Source of the DNA: Planococcus sp. MSAK28401
GTDB taxonomy: Bacteria; Bacillota; Bacilli; Bacillales_A; Planococcaceae
Assembly: GCF_018283455.1 (NCBI RefSeq)
Contig: NZ_JAAMTH010000009.1
Location: 62,001-126,000 of the forward strand
DNA: 64,000 bases
Reading direction: 5' to 3'
Shown here: positions 1 to 6,481 of the stretch, piece after piece
How the letters are laid out: every line of letters starts with the position of its first letter
Numbering within the stretch: the stretch's first letter is position 1
Notes under the pieces: model-generated
What the model saw: only the letters and a program-made list of their open reading frames with translations
Told to the model about the DNA's origin: nothing
Databases searched by the model: none
Translations under genes and position numbers: made by a program

Positions 1-302
1 TCTAATCTTTTTCTCGCCTGTTCATATAGGTCTGCTAGCCTTTCACGATCTTTGACTCGTGAAAAATGTACCTTTACGCTCTTAGCCACGTCTTCTGCTC
101 GCTCATCGTTCACATTGTACTTGAGCTTTACCAAACGGACTAAATTAGCTCTGGAAGGTGGTTTTGAAAGACCGGAAGAGACTAAGTCGTTTACCAATGC
201 TGAAGTTAGAACCGCTGTAACTTTTCGATATTCTGTTCCACGTTTTAACATATCCCGCTTTTCTTCGTTAGCTACTTGTCTAACATCCATTAATTTCGAC
301 AT
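1..302 (-). CDS. Hypothetical protein, 3' part outside window
   Basis: Reading the minus strand from an ATG at 302 gives an open frame of about 100 codons that leaves the window without a stop. The N-terminus reads MSKLMDVRQVANEEKRDML. It is soluble, charged and predicted mostly helical; I recognise no family. A GAAAGGAG ribosome binding site lies about 8 bases upstream; an in-frame ATG two codons earlier (308) sits too close to it. The gene follows the nucleotidyltransferase-like gene by 23 bases, so the two are probably co-transcribed. A toxin-antitoxin style pairing is possible but unsupported without the rest of the protein. Confidence 0.7.
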   Translation of the reverse strand, partial: MSKLMDVRQVANEEKRDMLKRGTEYRKVTAVLTSALVNDLVSSGLSKPPSRANLVRLVKLKYNVNDERAEDVAKSVKVHFSRVKDRERLADLYEQARKRL

Positions 303-325
303 ACACATTCTCTCCTTTCAAAACC

Positions 326-883
326 TTATTCTCTTTTCCAATCAATTCCTCTTGATGCCAGTATATCATCCCACTCATGAAAGTTGAATTCTGAAGTATT
401 AAAGAAGAAGCTTTCTCCTTCTTCCACAAATTGAGATAACAGGGCAAGGTCACACTTTTCCATAATCGGTTTTGTTTTCAAATCCTCCAAATCTTTCTCC
501 CGTTTAGAAATAAGTTTGGATAAAGCTAACATTTCTATGGAAGGAAGAAAAATTCTTAAGTTAGTAAAAGCAACTCCATCCATTTCATGATAACGAGTCC
601 CATGTTGAAGATAAACTTCTTGGTCTGGCCATTCAGGAAATACACTTAGCAGCTGAAATACTCCCGACGTCTTGTCTAAGATTGTCTTTAGTTTTTCACG
701 GCTATTTAACTTTTCTACACGGAAATCTATATCTCTTGTTCCACGAAACTCAGCATCTCCCAAGTGAAATAATAGAGCAGCACCGCCGAAAATAGCTATT
801 TCTAATTCCACCTCTTCTGATTCGCAGACTGCATCGAGAACTGCAAGTTCCATTATTACGTCTTCGTAATTCATTTCAACCAT
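326..883 (-). CDS. Nucleotidyltransferase-fold protein (DUF6036/AbiEii-like)
   Basis: A 185-aa soluble protein. Residues 32-54 carry the minimal nucleotidyltransferase signature: a GG pair (33-34), then RGTRDIDF with the two Asp residues at 51 and 53 that would bind metal. This arrangement is typical of small MNT, AbiEii and DUF6036 proteins that transfer nucleotides to RNA, protein or tRNA. I chose the start at 883 because GGAGGC lies 6 bases upstream; the longer frame to 973 has no ribosome binding site. The C-terminal half is helical with several Lys/Glu runs. It lies in the minus-strand DNA-metabolism block, 104 bases after the methyltransferase gene and 23 bases before the partial gene at the left edge. 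Substrate is unknown; a toxin role is only a possibility. Confidence 0.6.
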   Translation of the reverse strand: MVEMNYEDVIMELAVLDAVCESEEVELEIAIFGGAALLFHLGDAEFRGTRDIDFRVEKLNSREKLKTILDKTSGVFQLLSVFPEWPDQEVYLQHGTRYHEMDGVAFTNLRIFLPSIEMLALSKLISKREKDLEDLKTKPIMEKCDLALLSQFVEEGESFFFNTSEFNFHEWDDILASRGIDWKRE

Positions 884-987
884 ATGCTTGCCTCCAATTC
901 CTTGAATTATTAACATTTCTCGTACTTTAAAAAAGCTATTAACGAGTATTCTAATGGTTATTATACTCGTCAATAGCGTACTAAGTT

Positions 988-2049
988 CTATACTAGCTTT
1001 TTCACGATACCTTGCGGAGTGATTATTTTAACCGAAACCTCACGCTTGGTTCTCGACTTAACAATATTCGTATGCTCGGTCGATTCTTCGGTAATCACCT
1101 TAGAAACCTTTTCCATGCCTTGTACGGCGTGGAGATCGTCGCCGGTACCAATTAATCCATTGACCGCTCCGGACGCAAGCAACAGGGCCATCTGTCCTTG
1201 AGCGATATTAATAATTGGTTCACCGCCAATGCTTAGTTTCTTAGGCTTGGTTCTCTCCTGGAAAGCAGCAAACCCTTTATTGCCTTTGATCATTGAAATG
1301 AATTCACTTTTCTTTTCAATTCTCGAATAAAAGGTGGCCACTACCGGCTTAGTAGTTGGCACTTGCAGCGGTTCGATCGTTGCGGCAAGTTGTTCAACTG
1401 TCATCACTTGGTCCATAACAAAGTCCTCGCTCGAGCAAGCGGTAAGATGTTCGAACATCTCTTTGTTGATGGCCTTTCGTGTTTCTTTCTTTTTGCGACC
1501 AATGAAGATACATTGACGAAAATCCGGATAATCTTCGTCCGTAAATCTCGTCAAATGAGATTCTTCAAAGTTAGATGATAGAAACCTAGCGATTTTTTTA
1601 TCACTGAAACGATACGATGGAATGATGTACATTACAACGCCGCCTGGTGCTAAATAGCGCGTTCCTCGAACCAGTTCCGTGTATTCTTTCCGCTCCGACT
1701 GTTCATCGCCATAGCCGACCATTGTGTGATCATATGGAGGGTTTAGAAAGACGAAACCAAAAGCATCATTGGATATGACCATTGATTCGATTGGTGCTTC
1801 TACCGTTACGTCTAAATGCTCTTCAGCGATTTGGGCTCTCCGTTTATCTAATTCCACCCCATACGTCTTTACAGTAAACTCTCTCTCTGTGCGATCTTCT
1901 GCTAGTTGCTGAAGAATCTTTCCTTCACCACAAGTCGGATCTAAAACGGCTGTATCAGCGGTAAAACTCAATAGCTGCCGCAGGTATTCCCCTTGTCGTG
2001 TCGGTGTAGCAAAAAATCCCGCTTTTAGTTTATTTCCAATTTGGCTCAT
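988..2049 (-). CDS. N6-adenine DNA methyltransferase-like protein (DUF6094-like)
   Basis: A 353-aa class I SAM-dependent methyltransferase. SAM-binding motif I is DPTCGEG at residues 37-43 and the catalytic motif IV is NPPYD at 103-107, the form seen in gamma/beta-type N6-adenine enzymes. The N-terminal GFFATPTRQGEYLRQLL resembles the DUF6094 group of plasmid and phage methyltransferases. The start at 2049 is preferred: AGAGAGGA lies 9 bases upstream, while an in-frame ATG at 2055 is too close and the one at 2073 lacks a site. The C-terminal 130 residues may be a target-recognition or accessory region. No restriction endonuclease is adjacent, so it is an orphan modification enzyme, perhaps protecting the plasmid from recipient restriction. 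It follows the DUF3846-like genes in the same direction. Confidence 0.75.
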   Translation of the reverse strand: MSQIGNKLKAGFFATPTRQGEYLRQLLSFTADTAVLDPTCGEGKILQQLAEDRTEREFTVKTYGVELDKRRAQIAEEHLDVTVEAPIESMVISNDAFGFVFLNPPYDHTMVGYGDEQSERKEYTELVRGTRYLAPGGVVMYIIPSYRFSDKKIARFLSSNFEESHLTRFTDEDYPDFRQCIFIGRKKKETRKAINKEMFEHLTACSSEDFVMDQVMTVEQLAATIEPLQVPTTKPVVATFYSRIEKKSEFISMIKGNKGFAAFQERTKPKKLSIGGEPIINIAQGQMALLLASGAVNGLIGTGDDLHAVQGMEKVSKVITEESTEHTNIVKSRTKREVSVKIITPQGIVKKLV

Positions 2050-2111
2050 AGTCATTAGTCCTCTCTTATTCACATTAGCGCTTAGTGGCCATGTGAAGCT
2101 CTTTTATTTTT

Positions 2112-2534
2112 TTATATGGATTCTCCCAAAGCTTCGCCAAGTATGCGAAGCGGTTCAATCATTTTGCAATGAAACCCTCCGGGATGTAAGTGCATGATTT
2201 TTAATCCGCTCGGCATCGTCATGACGTGAAATGTAGCATCCAAATGCTTTTGCTGCTCTCGGGTTAATGGAACTGGATCTCCCGATTCATTTCGGTCTGC
2301 TACAAAGACATTCCCGTAAACAGGAAATACATCTTCGTCGTGGCTCAAAAATAAGTTGAACGAAAGCTGCTCCAATTCAGTGATCAGACCATCATTCAAA
2401 TGCAAATCGATTCCCATCGACAATGGAATGACATCTGCTCGACCGCCGACAAAGACGTCCATCTCGTGGTCGTTTTGCAGGGTAACTTCAGTCCACTGAT
2501 TGTCGTTAGGTACTTTAGCAAGAAAGCGACTCAT
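2112..2534 (-). CDS. DUF3846-like protein, third gene of the tandem set
   Basis: A 140-aa protein consisting of one copy of a domain shared with the two genes before it. Shared landmarks are VGG followed by a D/E-x-I/L-x-L strand, then GIDLHLND (residues about 41-48), a central G-N-V-F-V-A strand, and a C-terminal PLTREQQKHL helix before a hydrophobic end. The pattern resembles DUF3846, a domain of unknown function common in phages and plasmids; I am only moderately sure of the family name. The ATG overlaps the TGA of the previous gene by four bases, so translation is coupled. Function is unknown; context with SSB and a methyltransferase suggests a DNA-related or anti-host role. Confidence 0.7.
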   Translation of the reverse strand: MSRFLAKVPNDNQWTEVTLQNDHEMDVFVGGRADVIPLSMGIDLHLNDGLITELEQLSFNLFLSHDEDVFPVYGNVFVADRNESGDPVPLTREQQKHLDATFHVMTMPSGLKIMHLHPGGFHCKMIEPLRILGEALGESI

Positions 2535-2932
2535 GATCTCACCCCCACATTTGCTCTTGGAGCGGCATTCACATCTATAATCTTGTAGAATTCCGCTTCA
2601 TTTTTTACGCCAGTCAGTAAATGCGCACGTAACCAATCTACTTGTTCATTGTTCATGCTGATACAATTCCCAAGCTTATCGGTCGTTGCGAAAAACGCAT
2701 TACCAAAAATCAGACGTTTTTTCTCTCCGTTTTGAATAACCAGACTAAGATTGTCCACGCTGGCATTTTCATACTGTTTTTCGTTAATCCAGATATCAAT
2801 ACCTTCGGCTAATTCTAAACGTTCCAAATGGCCTCCTACAAAACGCTCTCGTATTTCAAGAGTTGGGAGCGGCCAGTCGTTGAATGTCATAGCTCCTGGT
2901 CGGATGGTTAGAAATCCTAGTAAGTAGCTCAT
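2531..2932 (-). CDS. DUF3846-like protein, second gene of the tandem set
   Basis: A 133-aa paralogue of its neighbours, again one domain: FVGGHLERLELAEGIDIWIN near residues 31-50, then LIFGNAFFATTDKLGN and an NEQVDWLRAHL helix. The shared order of beta-rich N-terminus, GID strand and EQ-x-x-WL helix is what ties the four domains together. It overlaps both neighbours by four bases (ATGA), so all three genes form one translationally coupled operon. No catalytic motif or membrane segment is visible, and I cannot assign a function. Confidence 0.7.
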   Translation of the reverse strand: MSYLLGFLTIRPGAMTFNDWPLPTLEIRERFVGGHLERLELAEGIDIWINEKQYENASVDNLSLVIQNGEKKRLIFGNAFFATTDKLGNCISMNNEQVDWLRAHLLTGVKNEAEFYKIIDVNAAPRANVGVRS

Positions 2933-3717
2933 TCAAAGGCCCCCTTTTCTGGCTTTTTCATGATTTCGAAAGGATCAAAAACCATAAAGAGTTTACCTTC
3001 TTCACTTACTACTAATTCTGTTCTCTCTTGGACCCACTTCATTTTTTCAGCAGATAAAGAAATTGTTTCCCCTTGATCGCTTGTTGCTGAGAAATAGATA
3101 GGTCCGAATATATTTCGTGTTCTTCCACTTTTTTGTATTAAGCAAAGATTTAATGTATCGGGTGACGAGATAAAGAGATACTCATCATTCACACCTATCT
3201 CAATACCGTTTGGCAATTCGATGTAATCTATATTCCCGCCTACATAAATTTGCTTTTCTTTCAGTGAAGGCAAAGACACCAGCTCAAATCCTGGATCTTG
3301 TGGTTGTCTAGCAAGAAATTGAGATTCGATTTTTACAGGCGCAATCTCTTCTACAAAAAACGGATTGATCTTCACAATAAATTGTCCCGACGGTGTTTGA
3401 ACAAGTTCTGAATGACTATTAAGCCATTTCACTTGTTCAGCATCCAAAGGCTTTAGTCTATTGTTTTCACCAATCGCTGCTAAGAGAACCGTTCTGAAAA
3501 ATGGTTGTGAATCGCCATCATCTTCGACAACTGCCGTACTGAATGTCTCATAAGAGCCTTCGTATTGAGATTGCTCATCGTAAATTAATTGAATTCCCAT
3601 CGGGAGTACGTACTCTCGGATGTGCTTTCCTACTACACGAGTCAAATCTTTTTCATTATTAATCTCAACTTCTACCCATCCTAGTTCCGCTTCTTTTCTC
3701 ATTAAAAATGTCATCAT
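2929..3717 (-). CDS. Two-domain DUF3846-like protein, first gene of the tandem set
   Basis: A 262-aa protein made of two copies of the DUF3846-like domain (about residues 1-125 and 126-262). Copy one has VGKHIREYVLPMGIQLIYDE and AEQVKWLNSH; copy two has YVGGNIDYIELPNGIEIGVN and AEKMKWVQER. With the two downstream genes it makes four related domains in a row, so repeated duplication is likely. The start at 3717 has GGGAG 8 bases upstream. A 16-base inverted repeat lies just upstream (3733-3748), and the ssb terminator (3763-3802) separates it from ssb, so expression may be by read-through or an unrecognised promoter. Function is unknown. Confidence 0.7.
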   Translation of the reverse strand: MMTFLMRKEAELGWVEVEINNEKDLTRVVGKHIREYVLPMGIQLIYDEQSQYEGSYETFSTAVVEDDGDSQPFFRTVLLAAIGENNRLKPLDAEQVKWLNSHSELVQTPSGQFIVKINPFFVEEIAPVKIESQFLARQPQDPGFELVSLPSLKEKQIYVGGNIDYIELPNGIEIGVNDEYLFISSPDTLNLCLIQKSGRTRNIFGPIYFSATSDQGETISLSAEKMKWVQERTELVVSEEGKLFMVFDPFEIMKKPEKGAFE

Positions 3718-3732
3718 TTAATTAGCTCCCTT

Positions 3733-3748
3733 CGTTCCAACTGGAACG
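3733..3748. promoter_or_regulatory. Inverted repeat upstream of DUF3846-like operon
   Basis: The arms CGTTCCA and TGGAACG are perfect complements separated by two bases, lying 16 bases before the first codon of the two-domain gene and overlapping the spacer between the ssb terminator and the ribosome binding site. It could be an operator for a small dimeric repressor or a short RNA hairpin in the leader. No repressor candidate is evident. Confidence 0.35.
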
Positions 3749-3762
3749 GTAATTTTGGTAAA

Positions 3763-3802
3763 TAAAAAAGGAGAAACCGCATTTCTGCAGCTACTCCTTT
3801 TA
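3763..3802 (-). terminator. Intrinsic terminator after ssb
   Basis: On the minus strand an AAAAGGAG arm and a CTCCTTTTTT arm enclose an internal GC hairpin, followed by a T run. It lies 12 bases beyond the ssb stop codon and in front of the DUF3846-like operon. Confidence 0.75.
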
Positions 3803-3813
3803 CTCTTATGGCT

Positions 3814-4284
3814 TTAAAAAGGCAAATCGTCATCTGAGACTTCAAACGCTCCGCTGCCATTGCTATAGGAACCATTACTTGCTCCACTATAGGAATGTTC
3901 TTGCGTGCGATTCGATTGATTTGACTGGCCACCATTTGAATTCGACTCTTTCTTACTTGATTGACTACGTGGCTCAAGGAATTGAACGCTATCCGCGACA
4001 ACTTCCGTGGTATACACACGCTTACCGTCTTGGCCTTCGTAACTGCCGGTTTGAATTCTTCCTTCAACCCCTGCAAGTTGTCCTTTTTTTAAAAAATTAG
4101 CCGTGTTTTCAGCTTGTTTACGCCATACTGTCACATTAATAAAATCTGCTTCTTTATCTCCAGCAGAGTTCGTAAAATTACGATTGACTGCCAAAGTAAA
4201 GCGAGCAACTGCTGTGCCTGAAGGCGTGTAACGAAGGTCCGGATCTTTTGTAAGTCTTCCAACTAAAACTACGCGATTAATCAT
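3814..4284 (-). CDS. ssb: Single-stranded DNA-binding protein
   Basis: A 156-aa bacterial SSB. The OB fold occupies residues 1-105, starting [20 protein letters not shown], with the usual aromatic and basic ssDNA-binding positions and [14 protein letters not shown] Ser/Asn/Gln-rich flexible linker follows, and the tail ends DDDLPF, the conserved acidic tip that recruits replication and repair partners. Length is normal for Firmicutes SSB. It coats plasmid ssDNA during replication and after conjugative entry. It is preceded by the 132-aa gene, which has a family A leader, and both probably belong to one transcript. Plasmid SSBs are typical of genes expressed early after transfer to protect incoming single strands. 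Confidence 0.97.
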   Translation of the reverse strand: MINRVVLVGRLTKDPDLRYTPSGTAVARFTLAVNRNFTNSAGDKEADFINVTVWRKQAENTANFLKKGQLAGVEGRIQTGSYEGQDGKRVYTTEVVADSVQFLEPRSQSSKKESNSNGGQSNQSNRTQEHSYSGASNGSYSNGSGAFEVSDDDLPF

Positions 4285-4345
4285 GATATGTTCCCCTCTC
4301 AGTGAGCCACTCCGAAGATGTGGACTTATGCACGTTCAAATAAAT

Positions 4346-4744
4346 TTACTTTCCGTGGTTAAAATGAGCTTCTTCCTCTTCATCATCCAAAACAAAGAAA
4401 TATTCGGTGATTCTTTGAAGCAAGCTCTTTTTCTTGTGAACCGCTCCCTGGAAACTCCAGTGTCGATCTCCAGCTAAGCGCCACATGATACGTTCGTCCC
4501 CATACGAGAAAGCCATATCGTTTACCATCTGAATCGCTTGTTCGCGAGCATCTTCTTGATTGTCAGAACGAAGTCCGTAATGGCGGATTTTCCCGTCAGA
4601 AGTATTGATTTCCATTCGAAAAGTCCGCAAGCTACAATCTTTTAGTTTTGACGTAGAAAATGTTCCTTTTTTCTCTTTGGCATACACCGGATTTTCAACA
4701 AGTGAAAATGGATTTGGCCTCACCCTTTTTTGAATGTTGTTCAT
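4346..4744 (-). CDS. Hypothetical protein upstream of ssb
   Basis: A 132-aa soluble protein starting MNNIQKRVRPNPFSL. The middle (residues 38-95) looks like a small alpha/beta fold; the tail ends in an acidic stretch DDEEEEAHF. I recognise no family. AGGAAAGGGTGTA lies just before the ATG and is the same ribosome-binding stretch found after the other family A leaders. It is the first gene of the ssb transcript, 61 bases before ssb, and is preceded by leader A1 and a near-consensus promoter. Function is unknown; co-expression with ssb suggests a role in DNA handling or establishment. Confidence 0.75.
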   Translation of the reverse strand: MNNIQKRVRPNPFSLVENPVYAKEKKGTFSTSKLKDCSLRTFRMEINTSDGKIRHYGLRSDNQEDAREQAIQMVNDMAFSYGDERIMWRLAGDRHWSFQGAVHKKKSLLQRITEYFFVLDDEEEEAHFNHGK

Positions 4745-4800
4745 AAAATTACACCCTTTCCTAATGGTTTTTCACTTATTCTCTTTTTAAAAGAAAACGC

Positions 4801-4905
4801 AAAAAAGCCCCTGGAATGATTAGTCATCATAGCAAAATAGCTATGTGTCAAAATCAGCCCAGAGGCTTGTTAGTGTCATCACCGTCAGAACGTGTAACGT
4901 TCGAC
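4801..4905 (-). promoter_or_regulatory. Family A leader RNA / attenuator, copy A1
   Basis: A 105-base leader in the orientation of the ssb operon. It starts with a hairpin GTCGAACG...CGTTCTGAC, continues with the single-stranded box GACGGTGATGAC, and ends in a long stem (AAGCCTCTGG with CCAGGGGCTT) enclosing an ATAGC...GCTAT hairpin, followed by six Ts. The last stem is an intrinsic terminator 57 bases before the ATG, so the operon can be expressed only by read-through or antitermination. Three further copies exist (5772-5873, 44937-45041, 46816-46918), with base changes that keep the stems paired. Confidence 0.8.
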
Positions 4906-4935
4906 AAAATTAAAAAGAAAAATAAGTATGTCTAA

Positions 4936-4964
4936 ATTATAGCTTACCTATCAATATGGGTCAA
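4936..4964 (-). promoter_or_regulatory. Sigma-A promoter for leader A1 / ssb operon
   Basis: On the minus strand, TTGACC (4959-4964), a 17-base spacer, and TATAAT (4936-4941). Transcription would start about 25 bases before the first leader hairpin. Confidence 0.8.
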
Positions 4965-5010
4965 AACAAATTGAAGAAAATTCATGATATTTCTGTTCAA
5001 TCATCAACCT

Positions 5011-5053
5011 AAAAAAACAAGAGCATCGACACTTGGCCGATACTCTTTGTTTA
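5011..5053 (-). terminator. Intrinsic terminator after the 178-aa gene
   Basis: On the minus strand AACAAAGAGTATCG pairs with CGATGCTCTTGTT across a short loop and is followed by seven Ts. It ends the transcript that begins at leader A2, before promoter A1. Confidence 0.75.
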
Positions 5054-5115
5054 CCGATTCTAATCAATTTCCTCTCTTACCAGACGATCTAAATTATCTT
5101 AGATGTTGTAAGAAA

Positions 5116-5652
5116 TTAAGCCAATACTTTTTCTTTACGGCTTCTTCTCTCTGCTGCTGGCAGTAAGCCAAGCAATGGTTCTGCAATTCGATTGATTTTG
5201 GTAATCGAGTCATGTAAAGAACCAATCGTAAATCGTCGATTTCTCATTTGGAAATTGATTTCTCCATTTTTCATAAGGACAATGCCCACGCCTTCCATTT
5301 CATAAAGACCGGGCATACTACAATCTCTGTAGCGAGTCTCTTTGGCCAACTGAATCAATTGTTTTTGTTTCAGACTAGAAGAGATCGTACATTCAACTCC
5401 GGTAATCATCGGTTCTAATTTACCTGCGAGGTTATTGAAAACAAATTCGAAGACTTCGCTGCAACCTTCGTAATAAAACCGATACCCGTTCGTTTCTCTT
5501 CCTGGACTTGAAAAAGGAACAATTTCTAATGAGTTTTTCTTGTGACTCCATGTAAGAGTATTATTGCGCGTTCTCATGAAGTGTTTTTTCTCTAGGATTT
5601 GAAATAATCGCTCGGTCGGTTCATTAAAGAAACAAGTCACTTTAAATTGCAT
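5116..5652 (-). CDS. Hypothetical protein under leader A2
   Basis: A 178-aa protein starting MQFKVTCFFNEPTERLFQIL. It has an alpha/beta look with no clear catalytic motif, and a basic C-terminus AAERRSRKEKVLA. I recognise no family. The start is set by GAGGAGG 9 bases upstream. It is unusual in having a 27-codon leader peptide that overlaps its start codon by 11 bases (5642-5725), which suggests translational coupling. It is the only gene between leader A2 and the terminator at 5011-5053. Its place in the family A set suggests a DNA-metabolism or establishment role. Confidence 0.65.
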   Translation of the reverse strand: MQFKVTCFFNEPTERLFQILEKKHFMRTRNNTLTWSHKKNSLEIVPFSSPGRETNGYRFYYEGCSEVFEFVFNNLAGKLEPMITGVECTISSSLKQKQLIQLAKETRYRDCSMPGLYEMEGVGIVLMKNGEINFQMRNRRFTIGSLHDSITKINRIAEPLLGLLPAAERRSRKEKVLA

Positions 5653-5725
5653 TAGAATTCCTCCTCTTCAATAAAACAACCTCTTTACGAACGTAATGTG
5701 GTACCAAAACAAAATAGGCACTCAT
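5642..5725 (-). CDS. Possible 27-aa leader peptide overlapping the next gene
   Basis: An ATG at 5725 follows the AGGAAAGGGTGTA stretch that serves as ribosome binding site after leaders A1 and A3. The frame encodes MSAYFVLVPHYVRKEVVLLK plus seven residues and stops inside the start of the 178-aa gene (11-base overlap). In A1 and A3 the same site directly serves the main gene, so here either a small protein was inserted or translation of the main gene is coupled to this peptide. Evidence is the ribosome binding site and the overlap only. Confidence 0.4.
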   Translation of the reverse strand: MSAYFVLVPHYVRKEVVLLKRRNSNAI

Positions 5726-5771
5726 TCTCTACACCCTTTCCTAAAAGCTTTTTTTACACTATTTTTGGACG

Positions 5772-5873
5772 AAAAAAAGCCTTTGGGTTGATTGGTCGCA
5801 CAGCAAAAATGCTATGTGTCTAATCAGCCCAAAGGCTTGTTAAGTCATCTCCGTCGGAGCGGTTATGCTCGAC
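5772..5873 (-). promoter_or_regulatory. Family A leader RNA / attenuator, copy A2
   Basis: Same architecture as A1: a first hairpin GTCGAGC...GCTCCGAC, the box GACGGAGATGACT, then a terminator stem AAGCCTTTGGG...CCCAAAGGCTT around an inner hairpin, followed by a T run. Stem positions differ from A1 and A3 in a paired fashion (GAGC/GCTC for GAACG/CGTTC; CTTTGGG/CCCAAAG for CTCTGGG/CCCAGGG), which supports an RNA structure under selection. Confidence 0.8.
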
Positions 5874-5942
5874 AAAATAATAGAATCAAAAATAGGTATA
5901 ACCAAATTCTATCAATTTAGGAGATGTTCTACAATGAAGTTC

Positions 5943-6260
5943 TTAGCTTTCAGGAAATAGAAAGAAACTATACTCGTCAGTTTCAGCTAGATTCACTAGA
6001 ATGGTAAAGCGCTTTTGAGTGACTTCTTTTAAGATCGTATCGTTAGCTAATTCTAAATAAATTGAAGGACAGGACTCAACAGGTTTCTCATAGAGTTTAG
6101 AAACTACCGTTTTAACGCTTGTTCGGGAAGAGTCTCCAATCGGTTGATTCTTTTCAATAACCAGACTAGCAAATAAGAAAAGCTCTTTCCCACCACTGTC
6201 AGTCGGCACTATGTTCTTCGTCCGAGTGTATAAGTATTTTTCTATTTGATATGTCTGCAT
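5943..6260 (-). CDS. Hypothetical 105-aa protein
   Basis: A soluble protein starting MQTYQIEKYLYTRTKNIVPT and ending YSFFLFPES. No recognised domain. I prefer the ATG at 6260, preceded by AGTAGGT, to the TTG at 6278. A TATAAT lies at 6326-6331, giving it its own promoter. It lies between the surface-protein operon's terminator and leader A2. Function unknown. Confidence 0.6.
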   Translation of the reverse strand: MQTYQIEKYLYTRTKNIVPTDSGGKELFLFASLVIEKNQPIGDSSRTSVKTVVSKLYEKPVESCPSIYLELANDTILKEVTQKRFTILVNLAETDEYSFFLFPES

Positions 6261-6325
6261 AGGAAAACCTACTTTCAAGCGATGTAATATATGTAGAACA
6301 AGAGAACGGGTATGATTTATAGGTT

Positions 6326-6331
6326 ATTATA
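6326..6331 (-). promoter_or_regulatory. Minus 10 box for the 105-aa gene
   Basis: TATAAT on the minus strand with a weak minus 35 (CTTATT) 17 bases upstream. It is the only good promoter-like sequence in the 180 bases before the gene. Confidence 0.45.
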
Positions 6332-6439
6332 GTTTATAAAACCGGGAAAATAAGTAGTTCAATTGTTTTACTTTTTATATCTATACAGGGAATATATTCC
6401 TTGTTTTCATCATCTCACATTATGACCAGATAATAAAGT

Positions 6440-6480
6440 AAAAAAAGGCATTGCCAATAAATTATCAGCAATGCCTTTTT
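6440..6480. terminator. Bidirectional terminator after the PKD-repeat gene
   Basis: AAAAAGGCATTGC and GCAATGCCTTTTT form a perfect stem around a 14-base loop, with A and T runs on both sides. It directly follows the stop codon of the large surface protein at 6482. Confidence 0.85.
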
Positions 6481-6481
6481 A

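Noticed and set aside
52-387. Plus-strand 111-codon frame at the left edge
   Set aside because: It is antisense to the better supported minus-strand gene starting at 302, which has a strong ribosome binding site.
3714-4076. Minus-strand 120-codon frame overlapping ssb
   Set aside because: It runs through the ssb coding region in another frame and through the ssb terminator, with no ribosome binding site; ssb is clearly the real gene.
4801-4905. Family A leader as T-box, hammerhead or known riboswitch
   Set aside because: No T-box TGGNACCGCG, no CUGAUGA/GAAA hammerhead core, and no recognised aptamer core; downstream genes are not metabolic.
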